From NCBI RefSeq assembly GCF_016306625.1, contig NZ_JACOII010000022.1:124001-188000 (forward strand): a stretch of DNA of 64,000 bases. The letters are read 5' to 3'. The stretch comes from Xenorhabdus lircayensis (GTDB lineage Bacteria; Pseudomonadota; Gammaproteobacteria; Enterobacterales; Enterobacteriaceae). Both the position numbers and the translations under genes were made by a program. The notes under the pieces are model-generated. The model was given only the letters and a program-made list of their open reading frames with translations. It made no database searches and was not told the origin of the DNA. Positions 1 to 10,116 of this stretch are shown in pieces; position 1 is the stretch's first letter; every line of letters starts with the position of its first letter.

Positions 1-169
1 GTATCCGCGACAACTGCGGTGTACCGAAAATATTCATCATCCAGTTAAGGGAAGGGAAAAAAAATCCCAACCCACTGATGGCGGTAAACAGGAAGCAGAT
101 GACAACCGCCCAGTGATTGATTCGTTCAAGCGGAGAATGACGAATAATGACATCGTTACGCTTTTTCAT
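1..169 (-). CDS. fdoI: Formate dehydrogenase-O cytochrome b556 subunit FdoI (5' part only)
   Basis: The first 56 codons of the gamma subunit are present; the rest lies beyond the window edge. The translation starts [20 protein letters not shown] and runs into a hydrophobic first membrane helix ([18 protein letters not shown]), typical of the di-heme b-type cytochrome that passes electrons from FdoH to the quinone pool. Its ATG overlaps the fdoH TGA by four bases (ATGA), so the two are translationally coupled. Partial only because of the window end. Confidence 0.93.
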   Translation of the reverse strand, partial: MKKRNDVIIRHSPLERINHWAVVICFLFTAISGLGFFFPSLNWMMNIFGTPQLSRI

Positions 170-1092
170 TTTTTCGCCCCCTTATGATTTGAATTGTTCG
201 AATCAATATCCTCAAGTGCGCTCTCTTCCTCTTCTTTGGAGACTCGGTTCGGGCCAATGCCCACGTAATGGAAAATAGAAGCTGCAAAGGTCGCGGCAAA
301 ACCTATTGCGGCCAATGGCTTCCAGATACCTTTCCAAAACGTAACAGTCGGGCTGATAGTCGGATTATCCGGCAGGCCGTGATAAAGCTGGGGCTTGTTG
401 GCATGGTGCAGCACATACATGACATGCGTTCCGCCCACGCCTTCCGGATCGTACAGGCCAGCATTGTCATAACCACGCCCGTTAAGTTCCTCAACCCGCT
501 CTGCCGCCAGTGCTTTCATATCCTGCTTGCTGCCGAAATGAATCGCACCAGTTGGGCAGGTTTTCACACACGCTGGCTCCTGCCCTACACCGACACGGTC
601 AACACACAGGGTACATTTGTAAGCACGATTATCTTCTTTGTTGATGCGCGGCACATCGAATGGACAGCCTGCAATGCAATAGCCACAGCCAATGCAGTGC
701 TCTGACTGAAAATCGACAATACCGTTGGCATACTGAATAATCGCCCCTTCCGCTGGGCAGGCTTTCAAACAGCCCGGATCGGCACAGTGCATACAGCCAT
801 CTTTACGGATCAGCCATTCCAGCTTGCCATTCTCCTCAACTTCGGAAAATCGCATCACTGTCCATGACTTCGCCGTCAGATCGGCCGGATTATCATAAAC
901 ACCGACGTTGTGCCCGATTTCATCCCGAATATCGTTCCACTCGGAGCACGCGACCTGACACGCTTTACAGCCGATACAGGTCGTCACGTCGATCAGTTTT
1001 GCCACTTCTTGCTGGTACTCCCGCACACGAGGTGCGGGAGTCAGAGAGTTGGTGGCAGAGCGACGAATAATGTCTTGAGATTGCAATGACAT
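166..1092 (-). CDS. fdoH: Formate dehydrogenase-O iron-sulfur (beta) subunit FdoH
   Basis: 308 aa, close to the 300 aa of E. coli FdoH. Four cysteine groups for four [4Fe-4S] clusters are visible: [11 protein letters not shown] near residue 40, [14 protein letters not shown] near 100, [12 protein letters not shown] near 133 and CTLC...CVKTCP near 160-180. A single C-terminal membrane helix (about residues 258-277) anchors it on the periplasmic face next to FdoI. It carries electrons from the selenomolybdenum subunit to the cytochrome. It lies 12 bp after fdoG and overlaps fdoI by ATGA, so it is the middle gene of a fdoGHI operon. The N-terminal segment [14 protein letters not shown] is family-typical and supports the start. 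Confidence 0.96.
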   Translation of the reverse strand: MSLQSQDIIRRSATNSLTPAPRVREYQQEVAKLIDVTTCIGCKACQVACSEWNDIRDEIGHNVGVYDNPADLTAKSWTVMRFSEVEENGKLEWLIRKDGCMHCADPGCLKACPAEGAIIQYANGIVDFQSEHCIGCGYCIAGCPFDVPRINKEDNRAYKCTLCVDRVGVGQEPACVKTCPTGAIHFGSKQDMKALAAERVEELNGRGYDNAGLYDPEGVGGTHVMYVLHHANKPQLYHGLPDNPTISPTVTFWKGIWKPLAAIGFAATFAASIFHYVGIGPNRVSKEEEESALEDIDSNNSNHKGAKK

Positions 1093-1104
1093 AATTTTTC
1101 TCCC

Positions 1105-4100
1105 TTACACCTTTTCCACATTGACCAGAAATGCTTTGAATTCCGGTGTCTGCGTATTGGCATCACCGACAAACGGCGTCAGGATATTCGCAAGGAATCC
1201 TTTTTTCGCCGCCCCCTCAAAGCCCCAGTGAATCGGAATGCCGATGGTATCCACTTCACGCCCGTGAACATTCAAAGTACGAATACGCTTCGTCACCACC
1301 GCTTTGGCCTTGATATAGCCACGATTGGAGCTGACTTTGACGGTATCGCCCTGTTTAATGCCTTTCTTCGCTGCCAACCGTTCGCCGATTTCCACAAACT
1401 GCTCTGGCTGGGCAATCGCGTTGAGCAACGCATGTTTTGTCCAGAAATGGAAGTGTTCGGTCAGGCGGTAGGTGGTGCCCACGTAAGGGAATTTATCGGC
1501 CTTACCCATCGCTTCAAAATCGCTCTTGAATACACGGGCCGCCGGATTGGAAACCACATTCGGATGCAGCGGATTAGTTCCCAACGGCGTTTCAAACGGC
1601 TCGTAATGCTCAGGGAATGGCCCTTCTGCCATTTTGTCGATGGCAAACAGACGCCCCATGCCTTCTGGCTGCATGATAAATGGCCCGACATCGGTTCCCG
1701 GTGCCGCATTGCTGTAGTCTGGAATATCCACACCGTCCCATTTATCGCCATTCCACGCGATCAGCTGGCGTTTAGGATCCCACGGATTGCCCTGTGGATC
1801 GGCAGACGCCCGGTTATACAAAATGCGGCGGTTCAGTGGCCACGCCCATGCCCAACCCAATGTATTGCCGATACCGGAGGGATCCGCGTTGTCACGGAGC
1901 GCCATCTGGTTGCCTTCCGGCGTCCAGCTTCCGGCGAAAATCCAGCAACCACTGGTGGTTGTACCGTCATCACGTAATTGCGCGAAAGATGATAATTGCT
2001 GACCTTTTTTCACCAGCACATGACCATTGGCGTCCAACAAATCAGCCAGAGCGCGACCATTATTTTCCTGCGCCACTTCTTCTGGTGTTGGGTTATCAGG
2101 GTCGAGGTAGCCCCATGCCATACTCAAAACTTGTTCTGGTGCCGCACCGCCTTCTTCGCGATACAGATCACGCAGACGCTTGAAGATACCCGACAGGATT
2201 TCTCCATCCCCAATCGCTTCCCCTGGCGCATCCGCCCCTTTCCAGTGCCATTGCAGCCAACGGGCGGAGTTGACTATCGAACCATTCTCTTCCGCAAAAC
2301 AGCAGCAGGGCAGACGGAACACTTCAGTCTGAATGGAGGCAGGATCAACGTCGTTGAACTCGCCATGATTTTGCCAGAATGAAGCCGTTTCGGTACTGAG
2401 AGGATCGACGATGACCAAGAACTTCAGTTTCGACAAAGCGGCGACGATTTTGTTCTTGTTCGGGAATGAAGCCATCGGGTTAAAGCCCTGACAGATATAA
2501 CCGTTGACTTCCCCTTTCGACATCATTTCGAAATATTGCAGGACGTCGTAAGGCTTATCCCACTTCGGTAGTAAATCAAAGCCCCAGTCATTCTCTTTGC
2601 GGGCATTATCACCATAGAAACTCTTCATCAGGCTGACAAAGAATTTCGGATAATTACCCCAATAGTTGACCTGCCCCGGCACTGTGGCTTTGGGCGTATT
2701 GGCCTGCAAATAGGTTTGCAGATCGGTCTGTTTCTCCGATGGCAGGGAGAGATAACCCGGCAAGCTCTGCGATAGCAGCCCCAAATCCGTCAGACCTTGA
2801 ATATTGGAGTGACCCCGCAGCGCATTAATCCCGCCGCCCGCCATGCCCATATTGCCGAGCAGCAATTGGATCATCGCCATAGTACGGATGTTTTGTGCGC
2901 CAGTAGAGTGCTGCGTCCAACCGAGTGCATACAGGAACGAAGTGGTTTTGTCTTTCACGCTGGTTTCGGCCAGATATTCACACACCTTAAGGAAATCTTC
3001 CTTCGGCGTACCGCAGATATCGGTCACAACATCCGGCGTATAACGGCTGACGTGGGTTTTCAGCAGATTCCAGATACAACGAGGATGGGTCAGGGTTTTA
3101 TCACGTTTGGCGAAACCACCTTCATCCAGCTCGTAGTTCCATGTCGTTTTGTCGTACTTGCGATTTTCCGCATCATAGCCGCTGAACAGGCCATCATCGA
3201 ACGAAAAATCTTCTCGCACAATCAAACTCGCGTTGGTGTAGGCCTCGACATATTCACGGTTAATCTTTTCATTGGTCATCAGGTATAAAATCACACCTGA
3301 CAGGAAGGTAATATCCGTACCAGAACGGATAGGCGTGTAGAAATCCGCCACGGAGGCCGTACGGGTAAAGCGTGGATCGATAACAATCAGTTTGGCGTTG
3401 TTGTGAATTTTGGCTTCCATCGCCCAGCGGAAACCGACAGGATGTGCCTCAGCAGCATTCCCACCCATCACGACAATCAGGTTCGCGTTCTTAATATCCA
3501 CCCAGTGGTTGGTCATCGCACCGCGACCAAATGTTGGAGCAAGACTTGCTACCGTTGGTCCGTGTCAGACACGCGCCTGGTTGTCTACGGCAAGCATGCC
3601 GAGAGCGCGACTAAATTTTTGCGATAAATAACCGGTTTCGTTACTGGCAGCGGAGGCACACAACATGCCCGTTGTCAGCCAGCGGTTAACCGTAACGCCA
3701 TCTTGGTTGGTTTTAATGAAATTGGCATCGCGGTCTTGTTTCATCAATTTCGCGATACGATCGAAGGCGTCATCCCAGCTTATGCGCTGCCATTGATTGG
3801 AGCCTGGGGCGCGATATTCAGGATAGTGCAGGCGATTTTTACTGTGAATAAAATCAACCAGCCCAGCCCCTTTAGGACACAGAGCACCGCGGTTTACAGG
3901 ATGATCCGGGTCCCCTTCAATATGAAAAATAGTAGATTTGGCATTTTTGGCGCCATCGCCGAGGCTGTACATCAACAATCCACAGCCGACAGAGCAGTAT
4001 GTGCAGGTATTTCGGGTTTCACGCGCACGCAGCAATTTGTAGTTACGTGTTTGTGCAATCGCGGCGGTTGGGGCAAACCCCAGCGCGGCTGCCGTCGTAC

Positions 4101-4152
4101 CCGCCATACCGCCAGCGCAGATCTTAAAGAACTGCCTTCTGCTGACTTGCAT
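1105..4152 (-). CDS. fdoG: Formate dehydrogenase-O major subunit FdoG, selenocysteine-containing
   Basis: 1,015 aa if the in-frame TGA at 3565-3567 is read as selenocysteine, matching the E. coli length (1016). Naive translation splits it into two frames. The residues after the TGA (U-HGPTVASLAPTFGRGAMTNHW) continue the family sequence exactly, so this is Sec recoding, not a nonsense mutation. The start at 4152 has a strong ribosome site (GAGGAG) and begins with a twin-arginine signal (MQVSRRQFFK). The [4Fe-4S] ligand set CTYCSVGC and the molybdopterin-guanine dinucleotide domains follow. It oxidises formate in the periplasm and passes electrons to FdoH. Maturation needs FdhD, encoded divergently nearby, plus SelA/B/C/D elsewhere. 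An upstream in-frame ATG at 4185 lacks the Tat-proximal context and was not used. Confidence 0.97.
3519..3567 (-). promoter_or_regulatory. Selenocysteine codon and bacterial SECIS hairpin in fdoG
   Basis: On the minus strand the TGA at 3567-3565 is followed at once by a foldable segment. Its apical part is an AGCAAG/CTTGCT inverted repeat about 16-30 nt downstream, the position expected for the bSECIS element bound by SelB. The downstream frame is uninterrupted and homologous to FdoG, which makes readthrough the only sensible interpretation. Confidence 0.85.
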
Positions 4153-4375
4153 GGGGATCTCCTCACTCACATTGCTCATTAACACACCGTCTAACAGGAA
4201 TCCCGCAGGTGCGTTCGCTTTTTATCAAGACATCATGTGGTAATAACTTGATGAATGTTTTTTTGATTTTGGGCACTGTCTGTTATAAACATTGTCCATT
4301 GTATGGTTGGGGGGTTTCTTACCTTATATATCCACACAAATAGTATTATGAATCAATCTATCGGGGAATTCACTA

Positions 4376-5221
4376 ATGGATGATGCAAGGTCAGAAAATG
4401 TGTTAACCATGGAAGGAATCTGCGGCGCCTTTCGCATCAATGTGCAACAAAAAAATGCGAAACAAAGCAACCAATTGAGCAGCCCAAAGCTGGATTGGGT
4501 AGCAGAGGAAGTGCCTATCGCATTAGTCTATAACGGCATATCCCATGTCGTGATGATGGCCAGCCCGAAGGATCTTGACCATTTTGCCATCGGTTTTTCA
4601 TTGTCAGAAGGGATAATCACTTCTCCGCAGGAAATTCGTGGTATTGATTCGATAGTGAGTTGTCACGGTGGCATTGAGCTGCACATTGAACTATCGGGCC
4701 GCCGTTTTGCGGAATTGAAAGAGCGCCGACGCAGTATGGCGGGAAGAACAGGCTGCGGCATCTGCGGCACCGAGCAACTGACAGAAATCTTTCGCCCAAT
4801 TGCGCCCCTGCTTTTCACCCAGACGTTTTCACTTTCTTGCCTTGATGCAGCACTTGCCGAATTACCGCGTGTTCAGGAAATCGGTGCACTCACTGGCTGT
4901 ACCCATGCGGCGGGTTGGATTGACCCTGAAGGAAAATTGCTTGGCGGTTGTGAAGATGTTGGTCGCCATGTAGCGCTGGATAAATTGCTGGGAATGCGGT
5001 CAAAAACGGGCTGGCAACAAGGCGCTATATTAGTTTCCAGCCGTGCCAGTTATGAAATGGTGCAAAAATCGGCCCATTGTGGGGTGGAAATTTTGTTTGC
5101 CGTTTCTGCCGCAACCTCGCTCGCCATCGAAGTCGCGCAGAAATGTGACCTGACATTGATCGGATTTAGCAAACCGGGACGGGCGACGGTGTATACCCAT
5201 CCGCAGCGAATCGTGGATTAA
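4376..5221 (+). CDS. fdhD: Formate dehydrogenase accessory sulfurtransferase FdhD
   Basis: 281 aa. Family-typical stretches include [20 protein letters not shown], the paired-cysteine loop [12 protein letters not shown] that carries the persulfide transferred from IscS to the molybdenum cofactor, and the C-terminal [13 protein letters not shown]. FdhD sulfurates the bis-MGD cofactor of formate dehydrogenases and is required for FdoG/FdnG activity. It is divergent from fdoG across about 220 bp, a conserved enterobacterial arrangement. The extreme N-terminus is less conserved, so the start could be a few codons away; ATG 4376 is the first in frame. Confidence 0.95.
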   Translation: MDDARSENVLTMEGICGAFRINVQQKNAKQSNQLSSPKLDWVAEEVPIALVYNGISHVVMMASPKDLDHFAIGFSLSEGIITSPQEIRGIDSIVSCHGGIELHIELSGRRFAELKERRRSMAGRTGCGICGTEQLTEIFRPIAPLLFTQTFSLSCLDAALAELPRVQEIGALTGCTHAAGWIDPEGKLLGGCEDVGRHVALDKLLGMRSKTGWQQGAILVSSRASYEMVQKSAHCGVEILFAVSAATSLAIEVAQKCDLTLIGFSKPGRATVYTHPQRIVD

Positions 5222-5787
5222 TGATCTCAGCTTTGTTGAGCGCAACTTAAAATTCATTGAATATAATGCATATATCCTTATATCAAGCATAAAAAAAATT
5301 TCACTTAATAAGTAAATTTTAAATTAATGGACACTCATAAAAATTCATAGATAATCATAATGACAAATTATATTACAACTCTATCAAATTATATTTAAGT
5401 TAACTCTTCAATACACACCACTTTATATAACCAAAAATTCAACAAGAGAAAAAATACATATAAAATTAGATTATTTTGCATTCAAAATAAAATAAAGAAT
5501 TTCATAGAGTAATAAACAATATACTAATTAATAAAAACTACCAAATGGAAAAATGGAAGGAGATAGACAATCACAAATATAGACTACCACGGATAACAAC
5601 AAAAATAAATCAAAAACCACCTCCATTGACTCGAAAAAACAATAAGTGTACGGTAATTGAACCCTCCACTAAAAACCTTACATAAAACCATAAAATAATT
5701 AAACAGAGAGAAAAACAAAACTCTAAATTATATTTTTTGTTTTAATCGATTATAAAAAATATAATGAAATATAGGAGATAATTATTC
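5222..5787. other. AT-rich intergenic region upstream of the LysRS-ALDH gene
   Basis: About 566 bp with very high A+T and no convincing ORF, tRNA or riboswitch-like structure by eye. Base composition changes abruptly just after the fdhD stop, marking the left edge of a probably acquired segment. The ribosome site of the next gene (ATAGGAGATAATT) lies at its right end. Confidence 0.6.
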
Positions 5788-8610
5788 ATGAAGTGGTATA
5801 CTAAAGAAGCATTAGATATAAACAGCTCCATACCCGATGGAGAGCAAATTAACATTGGTGCTGGATTTGGGCCAACAGGGATACCTCACATAGGAACACT
5901 TTGTGAAATCATTCGAACTAATCTAGTTAAAAAAGAACTAACCAGACTAGGCAGAAAAGTAAACTTTTATCTAATTTCAGACGATTTAGACCCCTTCAGA
6001 AAGATTCCATCCAATATCCCCAATCCAGAAAGATTAAACAAGTACTTAGGCTTACCTGTAAATCAAGTTCCAGACCCTTTTGGAATCTACCCTTCATTTT
6101 CAGAGATGGCTGAAAACCGATTACTGGAGCTAGCTAAAGAGTACGATATAACGTGTACTCTAGTAAGGAATTCCCTCGCCTATAAAAATGGGGACTATAA
6201 TGACTCCATTAAGCTATTCCTACAAAACTTCTCTAGCATAAACAAAATATGTAAAGACTCCACAGGTCTTTTAAGGCAAAGAACCTATAATATCATAATG
6301 CCTATATCTGAAATAACGGAAAAAGTACTTGAGCATATTATTATAACAGACATAAATTCTGAAAATGGCGAAATAACTTATTATATCCCCTCAGATGAAA
6401 TAGTGAATAAGCCGGGTCATGAATATGGTGTAGAACTGAGAGAACTTTATCAGGGCGAAATACTGGATCAAGAACAAACCATTTCAGTACTTAACGGAAA
6501 AGCTAAACTTCAGTGGAAAGCTGACTGGAGTATGCGCTTGCTATATAGAAATATTCACTTTGAAATGCACGGTGAAGATTTGATAGTTTCAGCCTCTGTT
6601 GCCCGACAGATTTCCGTCGCATTACAGAAACCGATTCCACACCTTTATAAATATGGACTTTTTCTTGATGCATCAGGAAAAAAAATATCTAAATCAAAAG
6701 GTAATGGATTTTCTCTGGATGATGCCAAAAATCTTCTCACAAAAGAAGCAATCCAAATTCACTTATCAAAAGATCCCCAAAAATCCACTAAGTTCTATAT
6801 AGAACAATCCCCCAGATTGAACGATCAAATCAACATTTCCAATAGAAATAAAAAAAGACTATCTTTTATCAAAATATCCAGAATATTGAAAGCTTCAAAA
6901 CCTACCAGTATTTCTTCCGCAAAAAAATTCCTTGACTTATATAAGAGGGACGGAGAGGTTATATCGTTAAGTGAACTTAATATTAGCTATAATTATTATT
7001 TAAAAACTAATAAACACAATAATAAAGGAATAACAACAAGTAAAGAATCGAGTTACTTCTCATTTATCGCCAGCGCCATAAAGCAAAAAGAAAACTTATC
7101 CAAAGAATACATTTTAAAAGTCATATTTGACACTTTCCAAGAAAGTTTCCCTGAAAAAAACAAATCACAAATATGGGTTTTACTTTACAGAGGATTATTT
7201 GGTGACGTCTGTGGCCCAAGAATAAAAACATGGATAGAAATAAATGAAACAAAAAATATAATTGAATATTTTGAAAACCCGTACAAAGTAAAAACAGAAG
7301 ATAAAAATCCAAATGAAGAGATAAAAAAAACAGAACCGTCCACAGTACCCAATAAAACCGAGGATAATAAAATACATATGACAAAGTTATTTGGAAAAAT
7401 TGATTTTAATCAAATAAAAAACAAATGTGACGCTCTAACTTTTGAGTTAAAAAAACATTGCGATTCTCTGATTGATGCATTATCAGAATATCAATGTAAG
7501 ATAGTCACTGAGGATGAAATTAACCGTTCAATTGATTTACTTAACAACATTGAAAAAAACAAAGAATATTTTAAACAAAATATTTATGGTGTAACTTCGT
7601 TCCTACCGCTTAACCAACCCATATATGCATCTGTATGTTTTGGCTTCATTCCTTCTCTCATGGCAAAAAATGTTTGTATCCGCCCACCGACAGCAATGCA
7701 TCCTCATTATAAAAAATTTGAGAACGTGATTGATCTATCAAAAATATCTAACTCACTATCTATTTCCTATGAAGATAAAGAGTTATTTTTAAGTAAAAGA
7801 GTTAAAATAACTGATGCAGTTATATTTACAGGAACACCAGAAAATGCCATTAAAGTTCGCAAACACTTTAGAAAAAACACGTTATTTATCTTAAACGGTG
7901 CTGGGCATAATCCACTTGTTATATCAAAGGACACAGATATAAACATGGCTATTGAAAGTGCCAAGCGGGTTGTTCTCTATAACCAGGGACAAGATTGTGC
8001 TGGCCCTAATGCGATATTAGTACACAATGATATATATGATGTATTCAGAGATAATTTAATCTCCAGCTTAAAAAAAATTGAAGATAGAGTAGGCGATTAT
8101 GCTGACTACTATAATATAGTGGGCCCTAATAGCGATATAGATCATAGTATAAAAATAGCATCAATATTTAAAATAAACCGGGATTATTGTACTTATGGCG
8201 GAGAAATAAACCCCATAAACGGTATGATAAAACCCACAATTTTTGAAAAACCACTTTCTCTAGGTGGAAACTACAAAGAATTCTTTGCTCCTGTTTTCTT
8301 TTTGCAGAGATATCAACAAGATAAAAATTTAACTGACTATTTCTCCAATCCAAATTATCCTGCCAATGCGATGTACATTTCTTTATTTGGTACAAGCGAC
8401 TATATCAATAATAAATTAAATAAAAAGTTACACTTACCGGAAAGTATACTACATAATACTGATTTACATTGGGAAGAGCATGGTTATCTTCCATATGGTG
8501 GACAAGGGCCTTCTGCATCGTGCCTTTGGTATAATGGTGATAGGATTAACGGGAGTACATTACCACAAAGGGATATATATCAATATCTAGTCGAACCACA
8601 CAACAGGTAA
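5788..8610 (+). CDS. Class I lysyl-tRNA synthetase / acylating aldehyde dehydrogenase fusion protein
   Basis: 940 aa, a two-enzyme fusion. Residues about 1-500 match a whole class I LysRS: the HIGH signature is PHIGT (33-37), then DDLDPFRKIP (65-74), the YLG.P...PDPF segment (86-98), KLQW.ADW (240-247) and the KMSKS loop KISKSKGNG (299-307). The helical C-terminal cage ends with LLYRGLFGDVCGPR (465-478), so the anticodon-binding part is kept. A lysine/glutamate-rich linker (500-530) leads to an ALDH-superfamily domain (about 535-940): FTGTPENA (680-687), NGAG (703-706) where hydrolytic ALDHs have E-L-G-G, nucleophile Cys737 in GQDCAGP, EFFAPV (831-836) and PYGGQGPSAS (902-911). Loss of the glutamate base resembles acyl-CoA and acyl-ACP reductases. 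Inferred role: activate lysine or an analogue and reduce it to an aldehyde, perhaps via lysyl-tRNA, comparable in logic to glutamyl-tRNA reductase. The gene is AT-rich and has a good ribosome site (AGGAG). The function is not established. Confidence 0.85.
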   Translation: MKWYTKEALDINSSIPDGEQINIGAGFGPTGIPHIGTLCEIIRTNLVKKELTRLGRKVNFYLISDDLDPFRKIPSNIPNPERLNKYLGLPVNQVPDPFGIYPSFSEMAENRLLELAKEYDITCTLVRNSLAYKNGDYNDSIKLFLQNFSSINKICKDSTGLLRQRTYNIIMPISEITEKVLEHIIITDINSENGEITYYIPSDEIVNKPGHEYGVELRELYQGEILDQEQTISVLNGKAKLQWKADWSMRLLYRNIHFEMHGEDLIVSASVARQISVALQKPIPHLYKYGLFLDASGKKISKSKGNGFSLDDAKNLLTKEAIQIHLSKDPQKSTKFYIEQSPRLNDQINISNRNKKRLSFIKISRILKASKPTSISSAKKFLDLYKRDGEVISLSELNISYNYYLKTNKHNNKGITTSKESSYFSFIASAIKQKENLSKEYILKVIFDTFQESFPEKNKSQIWVLLYRGLFGDVCGPRIKTWIEINETKNIIEYFENPYKVKTEDKNPNEEIKKTEPSTVPNKTEDNKIHMTKLFGKIDFNQIKNKCDALTFELKKHCDSLIDALSEYQCKIVTEDEINRSIDLLNNIEKNKEYFKQNIYGVTSFLPLNQPIYASVCFGFIPSLMAKNVCIRPPTAMHPHYKKFENVIDLSKISNSLSISYEDKELFLSKRVKITDAVIFTGTPENAIKVRKHFRKNTLFILNGAGHNPLVISKDTDINMAIESAKRVVLYNQGQDCAGPNAILVHNDIYDVFRDNLISSLKKIEDRVGDYADYYNIVGPNSDIDHSIKIASIFKINRDYCTYGGEINPINGMIKPTIFEKPLSLGGNYKEFFAPVFFLQRYQQDKNLTDYFSNPNYPANAMYISLFGTSDYINNKLNKKLHLPESILHNTDLHWEEHGYLPYGGQGPSASCLWYNGDRINGSTLPQRDIYQYLVEPHNR

Positions 8611-8620
8611 AGAGATAAAA

Positions 8621-9778
8621 ATGACAGCCAGCTTTAATAAATCATATATGGTGTCCATTATATTGGGAGCATCTCTCGTAGGATTAGCGATGGGATATAC
8701 ATTACCAATGGTCAGTTTAAAGCTGGCGGGACAAAAACAGACCTCAACACTACTGGGGATAATGTCAGCATTACCTGCAGTAGGAATGCTTATTTCTTCT
8801 ATTGTGATCCCCACACTTACACGTTTATATAATTTAAATAAGTTATTAAGCTTTAGCTTACTGTTACTTACAGTCTCTACTTTATTTTCTGCTTATTTAA
8901 ATAATATATATTATCTTGTTCTTCCTCGATTCCTGATGGGATTTGCCTGTGGCGTCATAGTCGTTGTTGGTGAATCCTGGGTCAGCGGCAATACCAGCGA
9001 CAAACACAAAGGAACACTAATGGGGCTGTACACTTCAGCATTCACTGGGTGTCAATTGCTAGGGCCACTATTAATTTCTATATTTGGCATAATCTCACTG
9101 ATTCCAGCAATATTACTGGCCGTATTTTCCCTCCTTTGCGTTGTTCTTATACTGATAAATCCTTCTGCATCAATATCACCACAACAAAGAGAAGAAGAAA
9201 AAAGCAGGTTTCCTGTCTTCCCATTAATAATGTCTGCTCCCTGCCTGATTATTGGTGTTCTTTGCTTTTCTTCTTTTGATGCAGTGGCACTCTCCATGTT
9301 TCCGCTGTATGGGCTGTCAGTGGGGATACCGGAGACAATCACTATCACTATAATAACGTTGATCTTTTTGGGTGATGCGATTTTTCAGGTTCCTATCGGG
9401 TGGTTTGCAGACAGGACGAGCCTGAAACGGATGCATATCATTTGTGGTGTGATTTTCACTCTTTCCTTATTAGCATTACCATTTACAGTAAATTCCATTT
9501 TTTTATGGGTTGATGTCATCATTATGGGGGCATTTGGCGGCGGGATTTATACCTTATCTTTAGTGAGAGCAGGAAAAAAATATTCTGGTCAGATGCTCAT
9601 TGCCATCAATTCTCTATTTGGTGTCGTTTGGGGAGTTGGCAGTCTTACTGGCCCCTTAGTGACAGGTGTAGCAATGGATATTTTTAACGAAAAAGGATTT
9701 ATTATCACTCTTGTTTCCGTTGGGTTATTATTTATATTTTCACACTGGTTTCCTGAAAAGCCTATATCCGATGGTTAG
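8621..9778 (+). CDS. Major facilitator superfamily transporter, probable exporter partner of the LysRS-ALDH protein
   Basis: 385 aa with about 12 hydrophobic segments. An MFS signature loop is visible in the second half (GWFADRTSLKRMH after a membrane segment, equivalent to the G.L.DR.GRR loop). Small-residue-rich helices and the PRFLMGFACG stretch fit the YcaD/UMF-type MFS group. It begins 10 bp after the LysRS-ALDH stop codon, so the two are almost certainly co-transcribed. The context suggests export of, or self-protection against, the product of the fusion enzyme. Substrate cannot be read from sequence. Composition is AT-rich like its partner. Confidence 0.85.
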   Translation: MTASFNKSYMVSIILGASLVGLAMGYTLPMVSLKLAGQKQTSTLLGIMSALPAVGMLISSIVIPTLTRLYNLNKLLSFSLLLLTVSTLFSAYLNNIYYLVLPRFLMGFACGVIVVVGESWVSGNTSDKHKGTLMGLYTSAFTGCQLLGPLLISIFGIISLIPAILLAVFSLLCVVLILINPSASISPQQREEEKSRFPVFPLIMSAPCLIIGVLCFSSFDAVALSMFPLYGLSVGIPETITITIITLIFLGDAIFQVPIGWFADRTSLKRMHIICGVIFTLSLLALPFTVNSIFLWVDVIIMGAFGGGIYTLSLVRAGKKYSGQMLIAINSLFGVVWGVGSLTGPLVTGVAMDIFNEKGFIITLVSVGLLFIFSHWFPEKPISDG

Positions 9779-9779
9779 T

Positions 9780-10116
9780 TCTGTTTGGCAGTTGGATCTA
9801 TCGAAACAATCAACAGCCAGCGGCTTGCTATCAGCAATGGGAGTGAGTGCGGGAATAGCCGGTCTATCCCCGCATTAATGGCTCACTGCTTGTCACTCTG
9901 GGAAAACAACGCTTCGGCACCTACAGCGAATTATTGGGAGCCAAACGTCAAGATGATGAACAGCTCTATACTGCTGCCATTAAATTTCCGGCCGCTAAAA
10001 TATTTGGTATGACGCCATCCTTCACTTTCCGCCACCGACGCAATCACAGCAATGTGAATTGGTTGTACAGTTATGACAAAAACGAGATACAGATACAGCT
10101 AGAGAAATATTTTTAG
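9780..10116 (+). pseudogene. C-terminal remnant of a T11SS outer-membrane protein gene (Slam-like)
   Basis: This stretch is a degraded copy of 13360-13717, the 3' end of the intact exporter gene downstream. Shared words include TATCGAAACAATCAACA/ATGACCAACA, CTATCAGCAATGGG, GGCTCACTG and the final barrel strands (GMTPSFTFRHRRNHSN). The last 60 codons are still open and end in LEKYF, but the upstream part has frameshifts and no start. It shows that a second hemophilin/exporter locus, or a duplication, once existed here and was cut by the insertion on its left. Confidence 0.88.

Noticed and set aside
3565-3567. In-frame stop in fdoG suggesting a split gene
   Set aside because: The flanking sequence is continuous FdoG, and a SECIS-like hairpin follows the TGA; this is the selenocysteine codon.
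5222-5787. A tRNA gene, T-box or lysine riboswitch in front of the LysRS-ALDH gene
   Set aside because: I looked for cloverleaf arms, a CCA end, T-box consensus and large stem sets; the stretch is plain AT-rich sequence with no such pattern by eye.
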